Both the position numbers and the translations under genes were made by a program. A stretch of 32,583 nt of DNA from the NCBI GenBank assembly GCA_002050375.1, contig MWYU01000728.1:1-32583 (forward strand). Direction: 5' to 3'. The stretch's first letter is position 1. Every line of letters starts with the position of its first letter. Shown in pieces: positions 8,888 to 18,924 of this stretch. Source of the stretch: Chitinophagales bacterium 62-2 (GTDB lineage: Bacteria; Bacteroidota; Bacteroidia; Chitinophagales; Chitinophagaceae). Under the pieces are notes generated by a model that saw nothing but the letters and a program-made list of their open reading frames with translations, was not told where the DNA came from and searched no databases.

Positions 8888-10444
8888 TTATAAGTTCGTT
8901 GTTACAAAAAAGTCATTAGAGAACATTTTCAATTGCTTTTCAGAAAGCAATGAACTTCTTTGTTCTTTCCACTTTGCCACTCTGTCGCCATACATTTTTT
9001 TTGCTAACTCCGGAAACGACCATGCTGCATTCTTACCCCAGTGTATAGTAAAATCTATCCTGTTCTGAATTAATACTTCAATCATTCTTTTACTAAAATT
9101 TTCTAAACTAATCATCCTGTTGTTTCCCTTCCATAAAACACCATCAATTTCAATCATACAGGTAATGGGAAATTTAGTAAAAGCCAGCGTAGCTCTCGAA
9201 GCCTTAACAAATCGCATTGCAAAGATTCCCGGTATGGTACCTGCGTCTCTAACAAGATCGATTAATACTTCAAGTGTCCGTTTTGAATCTTTATGGTCAA
9301 CTCCAACAGAACAGGCAAAAGCTGGACCTTGATTGATTGCATCATCAAATATTTCTCCCAGTGTACCCGTTAGGTTTTAATCAACGCTTGGCAGAATATC
9401 TTTCTCTAAAAGTTTAATAAGCCTCGGAATATTGTTTTTATGTTGGGCCGCAATTTTGCCAAACAATACAATAAGGTCTTTATATAAAGCAGTTTGAATA
9501 CGCGGAATTGGATCAGGGTAGTCTGTTCTAAATTTCTTTTTATACATTGCCTCAACAACATAATCTGCGTTGTCATTATAAGGGTTTATAAAAATTTTAT
9601 AATGATAAGGATTACTTGGCTTTCCATTGGCATCCACTTCAGCGTCGATTTTAAATTCAGAATCCTTAAAATTCATTGTCACTGCTAAATCCAGCGCTAC
9701 GGACTTGTTTATTTTCCTTACATACCTGTTTAAAAGGTACAGATCTTCTGTTTCTATAACAACACCATGTATAAATCCAAACCCTCCCAAACCAACCAAT
9801 GCAGCATTGAATAATGCATCATTTCTAATGACCCTTGCATTTATACTTAATGCAAACTGATCGCTTAAAGCAGGCTCGTTTTGCCTTTCTAAATAAATAA
9901 TGTCGTTTTTATCAGGCCCGATGATTAAGTTAATTCCGACAACAAAATCCTGAACACTGCCTACATTTAGAGCTGATCCATGAACACCGGTTGAAATAGC
10001 TCCTGCAATAGTTTGTCCATTACTTGCACCACACGTTTTTAATGACTTTCCTTCACGCTTTATAAATTCGGTTATTTCTTTAATTTTATTTCCACATTCA
10101 ATTAGAAAAAGGTCCTCTTTCTTAAAAGAAGAATTGGGATGCATTTCATCATTTGAAATTGACTTTTTTATGTTCATGTTTTCATTAAAATGCATTCTGT
10201 CTTTATGATGAGCGACATTGTTCATTGACCACCTTGCACCAAAAGCCCTAAAACCTTCGTTTGCATCTGTGGTCTCTTTAAGTAAGCGCTGTATTTCTTT
10301 TGCAACATCATTGAAACGATCTATTTTAGAAGGTAGCTTGCTATCTGGCTCCAAAGTAGTTTTATATAATATCCTTGTTGGAAACGGACCATTAAAGTGC
10401 ACTGTGTTCCACTTGGATCCTTCCTGTTCTGAAGTAGTTGCCAT
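8888..10444 (-). pseudogene. FAD-linked oxidase (D-arabinono-1,4-lactone oxidase-like) interrupted by one in-frame TAA at 9377-9379
   Basis: ORFs 9377..10444 and 8888..9217 are in the same frame. The region between them is open after the TAA and reads NLTGTLGEIFDDAINQGPAFACSVGVDHKDSKRTLEVLIDLVRDAGTIPGIFA-MRFVKAS... The N-part has an FAD-binding segment (KTCGASNGQTIAGAISTGVHGSA); the C-part has a conserved end (FTIHWGKNAAWSFPELAKKMYGDRVAKWKEQRSSLLS...FSNDF). Confidence 0.85.
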
Positions 10445-10445
10445 A

Positions 10446-10793
10446 TTAGTTTTTTTCTTTTAAACAAGTGTACTTCACCTTAACCTTTCTAATTTTGCCA
10501 AGAGTTAAGCCACTAAGCAATACACCTCCTAAAGTTGCACGATATTCAACTGAATGAAAGCCTCCTTCCGGACATCCTTCCTGGAACAACACGTAATTTT
10601 TTGCGAGTGATAATTTAATCGTTGTATCAATTTGAATTACTTGCCTGGCATTATAGAAGCCTATATCGTTATTCAAAGGATCAGGAACAGGTAGGCCTTT
10701 TTTATTAACGAGAATAATAGAATAGCATGACTGAACAGATAATAATAAAAGCACTAAAAAAGAAACAACGGCGACCTTACTTTTTAAGCTCAT
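10446..10793 (-). CDS. Putative small lipoprotein (Bor-like C-terminus possible)
   Basis: Signal peptide with lipobox-like LLSVQSC. Stop is 1 nt from the start of the downstream FAD oxidase (TAATATG), suggesting an operon. The Bor-like assignment is only suggestive. Confidence 0.65.
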   Translation of the reverse strand: MSLKSKVAVVSFLVLLLLSVQSCYSIILVNKKGLPVPDPLNNDIGFYNARQVIQIDTTIKLSLAKNYVLFQEGCPEGGFHSVEYRATLGGVLLSGLTLGKIRKVKVKYTCLKEKN

Positions 10794-11147
10794 CTAAATT
10801 TTTTTAAAAGATAATGGTAAGTTTTATTTCAGCTTTTACTTCTATTTATTAAGCCACTCAGCTACATCTTTTTATTTGCGTTGGGAGGTACTAAATTTCT
10901 TCTAAAACTAATACGGTAAAATCACATTTGCAAGGAGGTCGAAAAAATTACTGATACAAACTATTGCTGCTGTAAAATACACTTTGATGAGCTACTTATT
11001 GTTGTTACTGTTGCACAAGAAGGCATGACATAGGTAAGAGACAGGCAGATATCCAAATCCGGCTAAAACGTTTTTCTCCAATCATCACCAAATAATTAGA
11101 AATTCGTCTTCATGTTTTTAGAGCTAACAACTAATCATAACAATTCA

Positions 11148-11882
11148 TTAAATATGAAACTGTAAAACATATTCTTCCATCTCTTTAGCATTTTTAATTG
11201 CCGATCCCCCAATATCGTTGTTGAAATAAATATAGACTTCCTTAGTTTTTGTGTTTGCGTGTATCTCATCTGCTATCATTGTCAGTTTAGACAATTCGTA
11301 AGGGGAGGAGTATAAATGTGGGATGCCGTGAAAACGATAATATACAACTTTCGTATTTTGAATTACATCCTCCGGCAGTTGAGGATGACTCATGCCACAA
11401 AAAGTAATATCATGTTTCGAGAGCTTATTATAGACCTCCGCGTTCCACCAGCTTTCATGTCTAAATTCTAAAACATTCTTTACTGAAAGGTCAAGATTAT
11501 CTATAATTTGTTCAAGCTTTTCTTCTTTATAAACCATTTGTGGGGGCATTTGAAACAAAACACATCCTAACTTTTCTTTCAAACCTTCCTGCACAGTACC
11601 ATAGAAATCCTGAACCATTCTTTTGGTCTCTATAAATTTTTTATAGTGCGTTATTAAACGCGGTGCCTTTACCGAAAAACTGAAGGACCCATCACTTTCA
11701 TTATACCAGGGTTCTAAAACCAATAACCGCGGAAAGCGATAGAAAGTGACATTAAGCTCAAATGATTTGAAGTGCTGGTTATAGAAATTGAACCACTTAC
11801 TTTGAGCAAGACCTTCAGGATAGAATATCCCTTTCCAATGCTTATAATGAAATCCTGAACATCCGATCCTCCACTTTGACAT
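11148..11882 (-). CDS. DUF72 (YecE-like) domain protein
   Basis: MSKWRIGCSGFHYKHWKGIFYPEGLAQSKWFNFYNQHFKSFELNVTFYRFP...YYRFHGIPHLYSSPYE...VYIYFNNDIGGSAIKNA. ATG at 11882 preferred over track start 11954 because the upstream segment overlaps a terminator hairpin and adds non-family sequence. Confidence 0.9.
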   Translation of the reverse strand: MSKWRIGCSGFHYKHWKGIFYPEGLAQSKWFNFYNQHFKSFELNVTFYRFPRLLVLEPWYNESDGSFSFSVKAPRLITHYKKFIETKRMVQDFYGTVQEGLKEKLGCVLFQMPPQMVYKEEKLEQIIDNLDLSVKNVLEFRHESWWNAEVYNKLSKHDITFCGMSHPQLPEDVIQNTKVVYYRFHGIPHLYSSPYELSKLTMIADEIHANTKTKEVYIYFNNDIGGSAIKNAKEMEEYVLQFHI

Positions 11883-11941
11883 AAAATTTAATAGAAACAT
11901 TTGCAATTTTAAAACCGCAGTAAACCTATAAAGAGAAAATA

Positions 11942-11974
11942 ATGCAAAAGCCAATGAATTAATGCACTGGCTTT
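11942..11974 (-). terminator. Intrinsic terminator candidate downstream of the PBP1A gene
   Basis: Minus strand: AAAGCCA-(14 nt)-TGGCTTTTGC; perfect 7-bp stem (11968-11974 / 11947-11953) followed by TTT. Confidence 0.5.
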
Positions 11975-12031
11975 CTAAAATTATAGCTTCTATTTACCTT
12001 ACCAACCGCCTAATCTCGTTAGGCTGTGCTG

Positions 12032-14515
12032 TTAATTGGTGTCATCAGTCTTGCCTTCTCTTCTTTGCTGGCGTCGTAATTTTCGTTTCTCTCGCGGACT
12101 AAGATCTTCAATATTTGGTTCCGCCGGCTTAACTTCAGCTTTAGGCGGTGTCTCTGTAGTTGTTTTTAAATTGCTAACTCCCGGCTTTGTTTTTTCAGCG
12201 GGAATATCACTTTCAGCACCTATATCTTCAGGCTTCGTATCCGGGATTATATAATCTTCAGAAGAGCCGTTACCCATATCTTCACCTTCTGCTTTTGGAA
12301 TGTCGTTATTTACATTATTCTGGTAATCATAAATAACATCATTACTCATTATTTCAGGTTTGGAGAACTGTGCATTTCTATCTAAACCCAACGTTTTATC
12401 TGCTAATGCCTTATTGAAGAAGTACGCCCAGATAGGTAAGGCTGCAGAAGAACCCTGTCCCATTTCATCACTGTTGAAGCGAATAAACCGATCATCGCAG
12501 CCTACCCATGCACCGGCAAGTAACTGTGGAGTATAACCTATAAACCAGGCATCGCTATTATCATTCGTAGTTCCTGTTTTACCGGCGATCTCGCCTGTTA
12601 ATCCATAGCTTGCCATACGACGGCCTGTTCCCTGCTGAATAACTCCCTGCATCATTAAGGCAACACTATATGCAGTTACTTCACTGATAACTTCTTTACG
12701 TTGGGCGGGCAAAAAGTTTTCCAGAACATTACCATTCTTGTCTTCGATACGGGCAATCATTAAAGGCTTGGAATTGAAGCCACGGCCAGGATACATACTA
12801 TAACCCTGCATCATTTCGTACAAACTTATTTCGCAGGCTCCTAATGCAATAGAGGGGAAAGGATCAATTTTAGTTTGAATATTACAGTTCCTTAAAAAGT
12901 CGACAAAGCGTTTAGCGCCATCGTTACCTCCATTGCCTAATTGCTTCATGATATAAGCAGTAGCACAGTTGCGCGACCACATTAAGGCTGATGCCATTGA
13001 CACGGAACGACCTGTACATGTAGCATCCGTAGCGGGAACGAGGCCAAGGCTACCAAAGTCCTGCTGCACATCACGTACAGTAGTATTAGGAGTAAAGCCT
13101 GCATCTTCTATGGCAAGACCATAAAGCAAAGGTTTAATAGTACTGCCTACCTGCCTTTTGGTATTTACATTTACGTGATCATATTTAAAGTTCTTAAAAT
13201 CAATTCCACCTACCCAGGCTTTAATTTCTCCGCTAAGCGGATCCATTACCATAAAACCTGCCTGTAACATTTGCCTGTGATACTTAATAGAGTCATAAGG
13301 GGTCATGGTTGTATCGGCTTCACGTTTAGTGTTCCAAGCAAAAATCTTCATGTGCGTTTTTCTAAAAAAGGTCCTTTTAATATCTTTCTCTTCAAGACCC
13401 TCTTTCTTAAGGTTTTTCCAGCGCTCACTATTTTTCATTGCGGTTTGCAAAACTTCTTCCCGGTCTTTCCATACAGTGCCCTTGCGAATATTGCTTTGTG
13501 AGTTCAATATCTTTTGCATGTAACTCACATGCTTACTTACAGCTTCTTCAGCGTAAACCTGCATCCGTGGATTTATAGTTGTGTAAATTCTTAAACCATC
13601 ACGATACAAGTCATAATTATCACCGTTTGGTTTGGTGTGCTCTTTACACCACTTTTTCATTTCCTGCCCTAAAACCATTCTAAAATAAGGAGCTAAACCG
13701 GCTGTCTCGTTAATCTTCTTGTAGTTTAATGCAATTGGTTTTGCTTTAAGCCGCGAAGCTTGAGTGGTAGTAAGAAAATTGTTGCGAACCATTTGGTCGA
13801 GTACAGTATTACGGCGGTCGAGCGCCATTTTTGGATTAACCCTGGGGTTATACAAAGTTGATCCTTTAAGCATTCCGATTAATACAGCCGCTTCTTCAAT
13901 ATTAATTACATCGGGATCTTTCTGAAAAAAAATGCGGGAAGCATTTCTAATGCCAAATACATTATCGCCGAAGGGAACAGTATTAAGGTAAAATGCAAGA
14001 ATTTCATCTTTTGTAAAATTCCTTTCTAACTTAACGGCTATAATCCACTCTTTAACTTTTTGCATAGTTCGCGAAATAGGGTTGCGGGCCCTGTTTCCAT
14101 TAAATAAGTTGAAAGCTAACTGTTGAGAAATTGTACTCGCTCCTCCGTCTTTGCCTAAGTGAGCAATAGCCCGTGCCAGTCCACGGCCGTCAATTCCGCT
14201 GTGATTATAAAATCTTTCATCTTCAGTTGCTATTAATGCATGAACTACATGCGGACTAATGTCATGAAAATCAGTGTTTGATCTGTCTTCCAAAAAGTAT
14301 TTTCCCATTACGGTTCCATCATCGGCAATCACTTCGCTTGCCAATGAAGCACTTGGGTTTTCAAGGTCATCAATAGAAGGCATCTTTCCGAAGACACCCC
14401 AGTTTGCCAATAGTAATAAAAGAATAAAAGAACCAAATCCCATTAACACAATTCTATAGAATATTTTTACTGAAGTACTGGTGCGTCTTTTTGTTGCTAT
14501 TCTTTTTGTTGCCAT
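12032..14515 (-). CDS. mrcA: Penicillin-binding protein 1A (bifunctional transglycosylase/transpeptidase)
   Basis: GT51 motifs (IATEDERFYNHSGIDGRGLARA; GGASTISQQLAFNLF; KEWIIAVKLERNFTKDEILAFYLNTVPFG) and transpeptidase motifs (RQVGSTIKPLLYGLAIE; SRNCATAY; AGKTGTTNDNSDAWFIGYTP). Confidence 0.96.
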   Translation of the reverse strand: MATKRIATKRRTSTSVKIFYRIVLMGFGSFILLLLLANWGVFGKMPSIDDLENPSASLASEVIADDGTVMGKYFLEDRSNTDFHDISPHVVHALIATEDERFYNHSGIDGRGLARAIAHLGKDGGASTISQQLAFNLFNGNRARNPISRTMQKVKEWIIAVKLERNFTKDEILAFYLNTVPFGDNVFGIRNASRIFFQKDPDVINIEEAAVLIGMLKGSTLYNPRVNPKMALDRRNTVLDQMVRNNFLTTTQASRLKAKPIALNYKKINETAGLAPYFRMVLGQEMKKWCKEHTKPNGDNYDLYRDGLRIYTTINPRMQVYAEEAVSKHVSYMQKILNSQSNIRKGTVWKDREEVLQTAMKNSERWKNLKKEGLEEKDIKRTFFRKTHMKIFAWNTKREADTTMTPYDSIKYHRQMLQAGFMVMDPLSGEIKAWVGGIDFKNFKYDHVNVNTKRQVGSTIKPLLYGLAIEDAGFTPNTTVRDVQQDFGSLGLVPATDATCTGRSVSMASALMWSRNCATAYIMKQLGNGGNDGAKRFVDFLRNCNIQTKIDPFPSIALGACEISLYEMMQGYSMYPGRGFNSKPLMIARIEDKNGNVLENFLPAQRKEVISEVTAYSVALMMQGVIQQGTGRRMASYGLTGEIAGKTGTTNDNSDAWFIGYTPQLLAGAWVGCDDRFIRFNSDEMGQGSSAALPIWAYFFNKALADKTLGLDRNAQFSKPEIMSNDVIYDYQNNVNNDIPKAEGEDMGNGSSEDYIIPDTKPEDIGAESDIPAEKTKPGVSNLKTTTETPPKAEVKPAEPNIEDLSPREKRKLRRQQRREGKTDDTN

Positions 14516-14595
14516 AATATTGAAAATAATCCTTTGAGAATTTTTGAAGTCTCTGCAAAGCTATAGAACTACTTACACTTAGCTTGCTATTGTTA

Positions 14596-17500
14596 TTAGA
14601 ATTTACCGGGAAGCGCTTCTCTTAGTAATTGTTGATAAGCATCCATATTTTTATTAGTTTTTAATAACTCAAGATTGGCGTTACTAATGATTATAAAACT
14701 GTATTTATTTGCTGACAGCCACGGCAAAATTCTGCTTCCGGTAACTGGTCTAACTTCGTCTATATAATTAACTGCAGCCTTTGCATCGTTAAAAGGCCCT
14801 TCTAAAACCATATTGAACCTTTCATCTAATTTTAAAGAAGACATGGCAATGGGTTGGTTATAAAACCTTTCGCGGTTATAGCGGTTGAACGCATTTCTCG
14901 CCTCACTTGCGTAAACCTCATCTACTTTATCCATAAGCAATACGACATATTGTGGATCGGTTGAAACAAAGGTGAAATTCTTAACGACTATTGGAGCAGG
15001 AGGTGCAACGGCGGTATCTTTTTTAATGTCAGGCTTTTTAGCGACAGGAGGTGCAGCTACAGTATCTTTTTTAACTACAGGTTTTTCAGTTATAGCAGGA
15101 AGTTTAGCTACAGTATCTTTTTTAACTACAGGTTTTTCAGTTATAGCAGGAAGTTTAGCTACGGTATCTTTTTTAACTACAGGTTTTTCAGTTATAACAG
15201 GAGGTTTAGCTACGGTATCTTTTTTAACTGCCGGAGGCTCAGGTTTCACGTTAATAGGATTGTTAACCTTTGGATTATTATCAACTTTTGGTATTGCAGT
15301 GCCTGCATTTTCATTTGTAGGTTTTGTTACTATTGTATTATCTACCGGCATACCCTTTCTCACATCCTCGTTTCTCGTAATTTCTAGTTTAGCAAGATCA
15401 CTTTCAATTTGTTTGCGTCGTCTTAAAACATCAATCATTGTTTTAGCGCGTTCTGCCATAGGATTACTGCTATATAAACTGGTAAGATTGGTAAGCACTT
15501 TTATAGCAGTACTGTCTTCGGTTTGCTTTACATAATAAATAGATTCAATAAACAACAGTTGGGGCGTCCAATAAGAATTGCCGTAAATGCTGTCTGCAAT
15601 TTTCTTTTCTGATTTCGCCCTCTCAAAATTCCCTTCGATAAACATGTTGTAAATGTCTTCGTACTTTTTTGTTGCAGGGCCTGACTGAACGTTGTTTTTA
15701 GCAAGTGCCGGGTTTTGTATCAGTTTTGCAAGCTTGCCATTTGGTGAGGATGCAATAAGCGCCCTTTTATAAAAATCAGCTTTTTCTTTATCGCCAGTTT
15801 TTTGATAAGCATTAGCAAGATTGAAAAGTATTTCTTCGGTATAAGCATTATTTGGAAAGCGCCTTAGCAGTTCTTCGTATGCTTTTATAGCCGAAGGGTA
15901 GTCTTCCAGTTTATTTAAAAATGTTTGTGCAAGGGTATACAAAGCTTCTCTTACTGTAATATTGCTTTCAGCAATTTGCTGGTCGGTGAGCGGCACATTT
16001 TGCAGTAACCCCTCATAGCTAATATCGGCTGTTTTCCCCGATGTATTATTTGCAGTATTTGCCGCAGCGCCGGTATCTATAATTGCGAGGCCGGGGTTTT
16101 GACGGTTTGCTGCACCTTGCCTGCGCCAGTTATCTGTATTAGGGCGCTGTCCCCACCTGCTTTTAAATTCGCTAAACCCGCGTGCTTTTGCTGAAGCATT
16201 ATAAAAATAAAAATCATTGCTTTTCTCGGTGCTTGCAAACAAATCGGAAGCCTGCTGCATTACAGCGGGATTAACACTTTCTACCTCTTCGTCTTTTAAG
16301 CCCTGTGCTCTGCGTAACTGCCGCGCCAGTTTTTTTATAAACGCTTCTCTTTGTTCAGCAGGCATTTTAGCAAGCGCCTGTAAACTATCCTGCCTGGTAA
16401 TGCTAACCGTATTTTCCGTAATAATTTTTAAAGGAGGTTTACGATCGTTTACCCTGTTCCTGTCAGGATCATTTGAAAGAGCATTTACTTCAACACTGTC
16501 GTAGAAATTATATGCAACGGGATAAATTTTACGGTCAAAATTCATATCCCCTAATAAAAGAAAAGATTGGCTTCGTTGGGCAGGATTATTTGCAGTGTAC
16601 TTCACACTTTTAAGAAGATCGTCCTGTGCATTTTCAAAGTTTTTTCTTTCAAGCTCGATGGAGGCTGCGGCATAATAAATAATGTCCCTGTAATTTTCGT
16701 ACTTATCTCTTCTGGCCATTTGGTGAAGCGCATCAATATTCTCCTGCATGTAATTCTTATTATCAGAACGGTTAATTCTAATTGAATTTAGGCGTGCATA
16801 AACATCCATGACAGGATCGGTAGTGTGCTTTATACTACGATGGTAATATTCCACCGCTTCTTCGTTCTTATTATCTAACTGGTACATCTGTGCAATCAGA
16901 TATTCCCAACGGGCTCTTTCCTGGCCGGTAGAAGCCTCAGTGAGTGCATTGTTTAAATGAAAAGCAGAGCTGTCGTAAACCTTTTGTTTATAAAACCAGT
17001 AAGCTAAAACTTCCTCTAAATCTGTGTGTAACCTCGCTGGAAAATTAAGATCGTTTCTAAGTATTTCAATTACCCCTGCAGCTTCTCCGAATTCATTCTT
17101 CTCAATATGGTTTCTCACCTGCCAAATAAAACTTTCGTTACGGCTGGGCTGGCGGGTGGTAAGTTTATTCCAAATGCTGCTTTTTTCAACTGTTGCAATA
17201 CTAAATTCACCTTTATCGTTACTTGCATTACTGCCAATGGGAATATGATAGCCGCCTTCCTCCTTGGGCGCATAAGCGTAATTGAGATATTGTAATGTTA
17301 GTCCGGCAGAGTCCTGGTCTTTCCTATAAAAATATGCTTTGGCTAAAAGCAAATACATATTATCTATCCAGCTATTTCTAAGGTCATGCAATAAAATACC
17401 TGCCGTGCATTTATAAATAATAGAGTCAAGTTCGCTCTTATCCTGCGAGGTTACATCTAGCGAGTAATTATAAAAAGAAAGCAGTTGTGAGTAATCATCT

Positions 17501-17853
17501 TTAAAAGAAGTTTTTGCACGAACTACCAAATCGTTTAGACGATTGTTAGCGTTGAAATAGTAGTTATAATGAGTAGTTGTATTATGATAAACCTTTCGGG
17601 GAAAGTTGAATTTTTTATTACCGGTTTTTTCAGAAGCTAATTTCCTGTTTTCATATTTTTTAGGTTTGATAAGTTCTACTTCAAACCCTTTTTGAGCATG
17701 ACTGAATAAAAACAAAAACGATAAAAGAAGCGTAGTGTATATACTACGGATATAGATCTTGAATAATGGACGACTGTTTAAAAGCATAATCAGGAAGAAA
17801 ATATTTTTAAAAATAACGTTATTTTTCTTTGCGGGCATAGGAATACAGGCCAA
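14596..17853 (-). CDS. porW: TPR protein of the PorW/SprE family (type IX secretion / gliding); start may be internal ATG at 17787
   Basis: N-terminal KVYHNTTTHYNYYFNANNRLNDLVVRAKTSFKDDYSQLLSFYNYS, multiple TPR-like repeats, length of about 1,060-1,085 aa, and a C-terminal segment (NFTFVSTDPQYVVLLMDKVDEVYASEARNAFNRYNRERF). Confidence 0.8.
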   Translation of the reverse strand: MACIPMPAKKNNVIFKNIFFLIMLLNSRPLFKIYIRSIYTTLLLSFLFLFSHAQKGFEVELIKPKKYENRKLASEKTGNKKFNFPRKVYHNTTTHYNYYFNANNRLNDLVVRAKTSFKDDYSQLLSFYNYSLDVTSQDKSELDSIIYKCTAGILLHDLRNSWIDNMYLLLAKAYFYRKDQDSAGLTLQYLNYAYAPKEEGGYHIPIGSNASNDKGEFSIATVEKSSIWNKLTTRQPSRNESFIWQVRNHIEKNEFGEAAGVIEILRNDLNFPARLHTDLEEVLAYWFYKQKVYDSSAFHLNNALTEASTGQERARWEYLIAQMYQLDNKNEEAVEYYHRSIKHTTDPVMDVYARLNSIRINRSDNKNYMQENIDALHQMARRDKYENYRDIIYYAAASIELERKNFENAQDDLLKSVKYTANNPAQRSQSFLLLGDMNFDRKIYPVAYNFYDSVEVNALSNDPDRNRVNDRKPPLKIITENTVSITRQDSLQALAKMPAEQREAFIKKLARQLRRAQGLKDEEVESVNPAVMQQASDLFASTEKSNDFYFYNASAKARGFSEFKSRWGQRPNTDNWRRQGAANRQNPGLAIIDTGAAANTANNTSGKTADISYEGLLQNVPLTDQQIAESNITVREALYTLAQTFLNKLEDYPSAIKAYEELLRRFPNNAYTEEILFNLANAYQKTGDKEKADFYKRALIASSPNGKLAKLIQNPALAKNNVQSGPATKKYEDIYNMFIEGNFERAKSEKKIADSIYGNSYWTPQLLFIESIYYVKQTEDSTAIKVLTNLTSLYSSNPMAERAKTMIDVLRRRKQIESDLAKLEITRNEDVRKGMPVDNTIVTKPTNENAGTAIPKVDNNPKVNNPINVKPEPPAVKKDTVAKPPVITEKPVVKKDTVAKLPAITEKPVVKKDTVAKLPAITEKPVVKKDTVAAPPVAKKPDIKKDTAVAPPAPIVVKNFTFVSTDPQYVVLLMDKVDEVYASEARNAFNRYNRERFYNQPIAMSSLKLDERFNMVLEGPFNDAKAAVNYIDEVRPVTGSRILPWLSANKYSFIIISNANLELLKTNKNMDAYQQLLREALPGKF
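15005..15240 (-). repeat. 51-bp in-frame tandem repeat in porW (unit about VVKKDTVAKLPAITEKP)
   Basis: Near-identical units starting at 15056, 15107, 15158 and a partial one at 15209, with a degenerate copy upstream from about 15005; spacing exactly 51 bp. Confidence 0.95.
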
Positions 17854-17882
17854 TTGCTACCTTTAACCTTTTATAAAACATT

Positions 17883-18278
17883 ATGGCCAAACCGGAGGCT
17901 CCAAGTACATTAAAACGTCTTAACAACCGCTACCGTCTGGTTATAATGAATGATGATACTTATGAGGAAGTAATTACTTTTAAATTAACCCGGCTAAGTG
18001 TTTATATCGCCTCAAGCAGCATATTTGTTATTTTAGTTTGCCTTACAGTTGCCCTGATTGTTTTTACACCTTTAAAGCAATATGTGCCGGGGTACGCAAC
18101 CCAATCTGCACGTAAAGAATTGCAGGGTTTAAAATTGCGAACCGACTCACTTGAGCAGGCAATGAAAAATAAAGACCAATACCTTTTAAACCTGAAAAAA
18201 GTGCTTACGGGAAATGTAAATACCGTATATGATACAACTCCTTTGAAGGTGCGAAAGCCTGTAAGGATTAATGATTAA
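17883..18278 (+). CDS. Membrane-anchored coiled-coil protein resembling the N-terminus of PorW-adjacent M23-family proteins, without a peptidase domain
   Basis: NNRYRLVIMNDDTYEEVITFKLTRLSVYIASSSIFVILVCLTVALIVFTPLKQYVPGYATQSARKELQGLKLRTDSLEQAM: one TM segment plus coiled coil. Stop at 18276-18278 and the next gene begins 27 bp later. Confidence 0.7.
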   Translation: MAKPEAPSTLKRLNNRYRLVIMNDDTYEEVITFKLTRLSVYIASSSIFVILVCLTVALIVFTPLKQYVPGYATQSARKELQGLKLRTDSLEQAMKNKDQYLLNLKKVLTGNVNTVYDTTPLKVRKPVRIND

Positions 18279-18304
18279 TTTTTCAATTAATAGTTTCACC
18301 GCTA

Positions 18305-18526
18305 ATGGATACTCAAAAATCTTCTTCGGGAAATAACGGGCTACTTATGAAATATGCCGGGTTAACAATGCAGGTTATGGTTGGCCTGGCGCTCGCCGTA
18401 TTTGTTGGAATTAAATTAGATAAATGGCTTTCTTTCAAGACACCCTTATTTGTTTGGGTGTTGCCATTGCTAGTTATTATTGTAATGATTTGGCAAATAA
18501 TTAAGGATACTTCAAAAAAGAAATAA
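18305..18526 (+). CDS. AtpZ/AtpI family protein
   Basis: 73 aa with two TM segments: MKYAGLTMQVMVGLALAVFVGIKLDKWLSFKTPLFVWVLPLLVIIVMIWQIIKD. Confidence 0.85.
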   Translation: MDTQKSSSGNNGLLMKYAGLTMQVMVGLALAVFVGIKLDKWLSFKTPLFVWVLPLLVIIVMIWQIIKDTSKKK

Positions 18527-18924
18527 TGTTTAATAAAAGTGTGCTTCCGTTAGTAACTGTTTTTTTAGTGTTTGGCATCCTTATCCTGGTCTTTCGAAAG
18601 AGTTTGGAACAATACGGTTTTGACTGGCAAGTGTTAAGTGGTGGTAATTTGTTTATTTATTTAGTCACTGCTATCTCCATTCATTTATTAAATAAAGGGT
18701 TGCATGCAGGCAATACTCAAGCTTTTTTACGTAATGCCTACAGTGGAATCTTAGTAAGGCTATTTACTCTTGCTCTTGCCGCTTTTATTTACATTTTAGC
18801 CGCGGGAAAAAACATGAATAAACCTGCTTTATTTGCCTGTATGGGGCTTTACCTCATTTATTCTTTTGTGGAAATGTATATAGTAATGAAAGAAAGCAAA
18901 CGGAAAAAAAATCTTGAAAACTGA
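18526..18924 (+). CDS. Small polytopic membrane protein (ATP synthase subunit I-like position)
   Basis: 132 aa with about four hydrophobic segments. Overlaps the AtpI stop codon (TAATG). Confidence 0.7.
   Translation: MFNKSVLPLVTVFLVFGILILVFRKSLEQYGFDWQVLSGGNLFIYLVTAISIHLLNKGLHAGNTQAFLRNAYSGILVRLFTLALAAFIYILAAGKNMNKPALFACMGLYLIYSFVEMYIVMKESKRKKNLEN

Noticed and set aside
8888-10444. Frameshift explanation for the split FAD oxidase
   Set aside because: Both pieces are in the same minus-strand frame; the break is a single TAA, not an indel.
12008-12024. GCCTAA-TCTCG-TTAGGC hairpin after the PBP1A stop
   Set aside because: Perfect 6-bp stem but no T-tract in either direction; the hairpin at 11947-11974 is a better terminator candidate.
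15005-15240. Possible CRISPR-like array
   Set aside because: Direct tandem 51-bp units without spacers, in frame within porW; no cas genes seen.
14972-15535. 187-aa plus-strand ORF (MKFLTTIGAGGATAVSFLMSG...)
   Set aside because: Antisense shadow of the 51-bp tandem repeats in porW; repetitive translation with no family resemblance.
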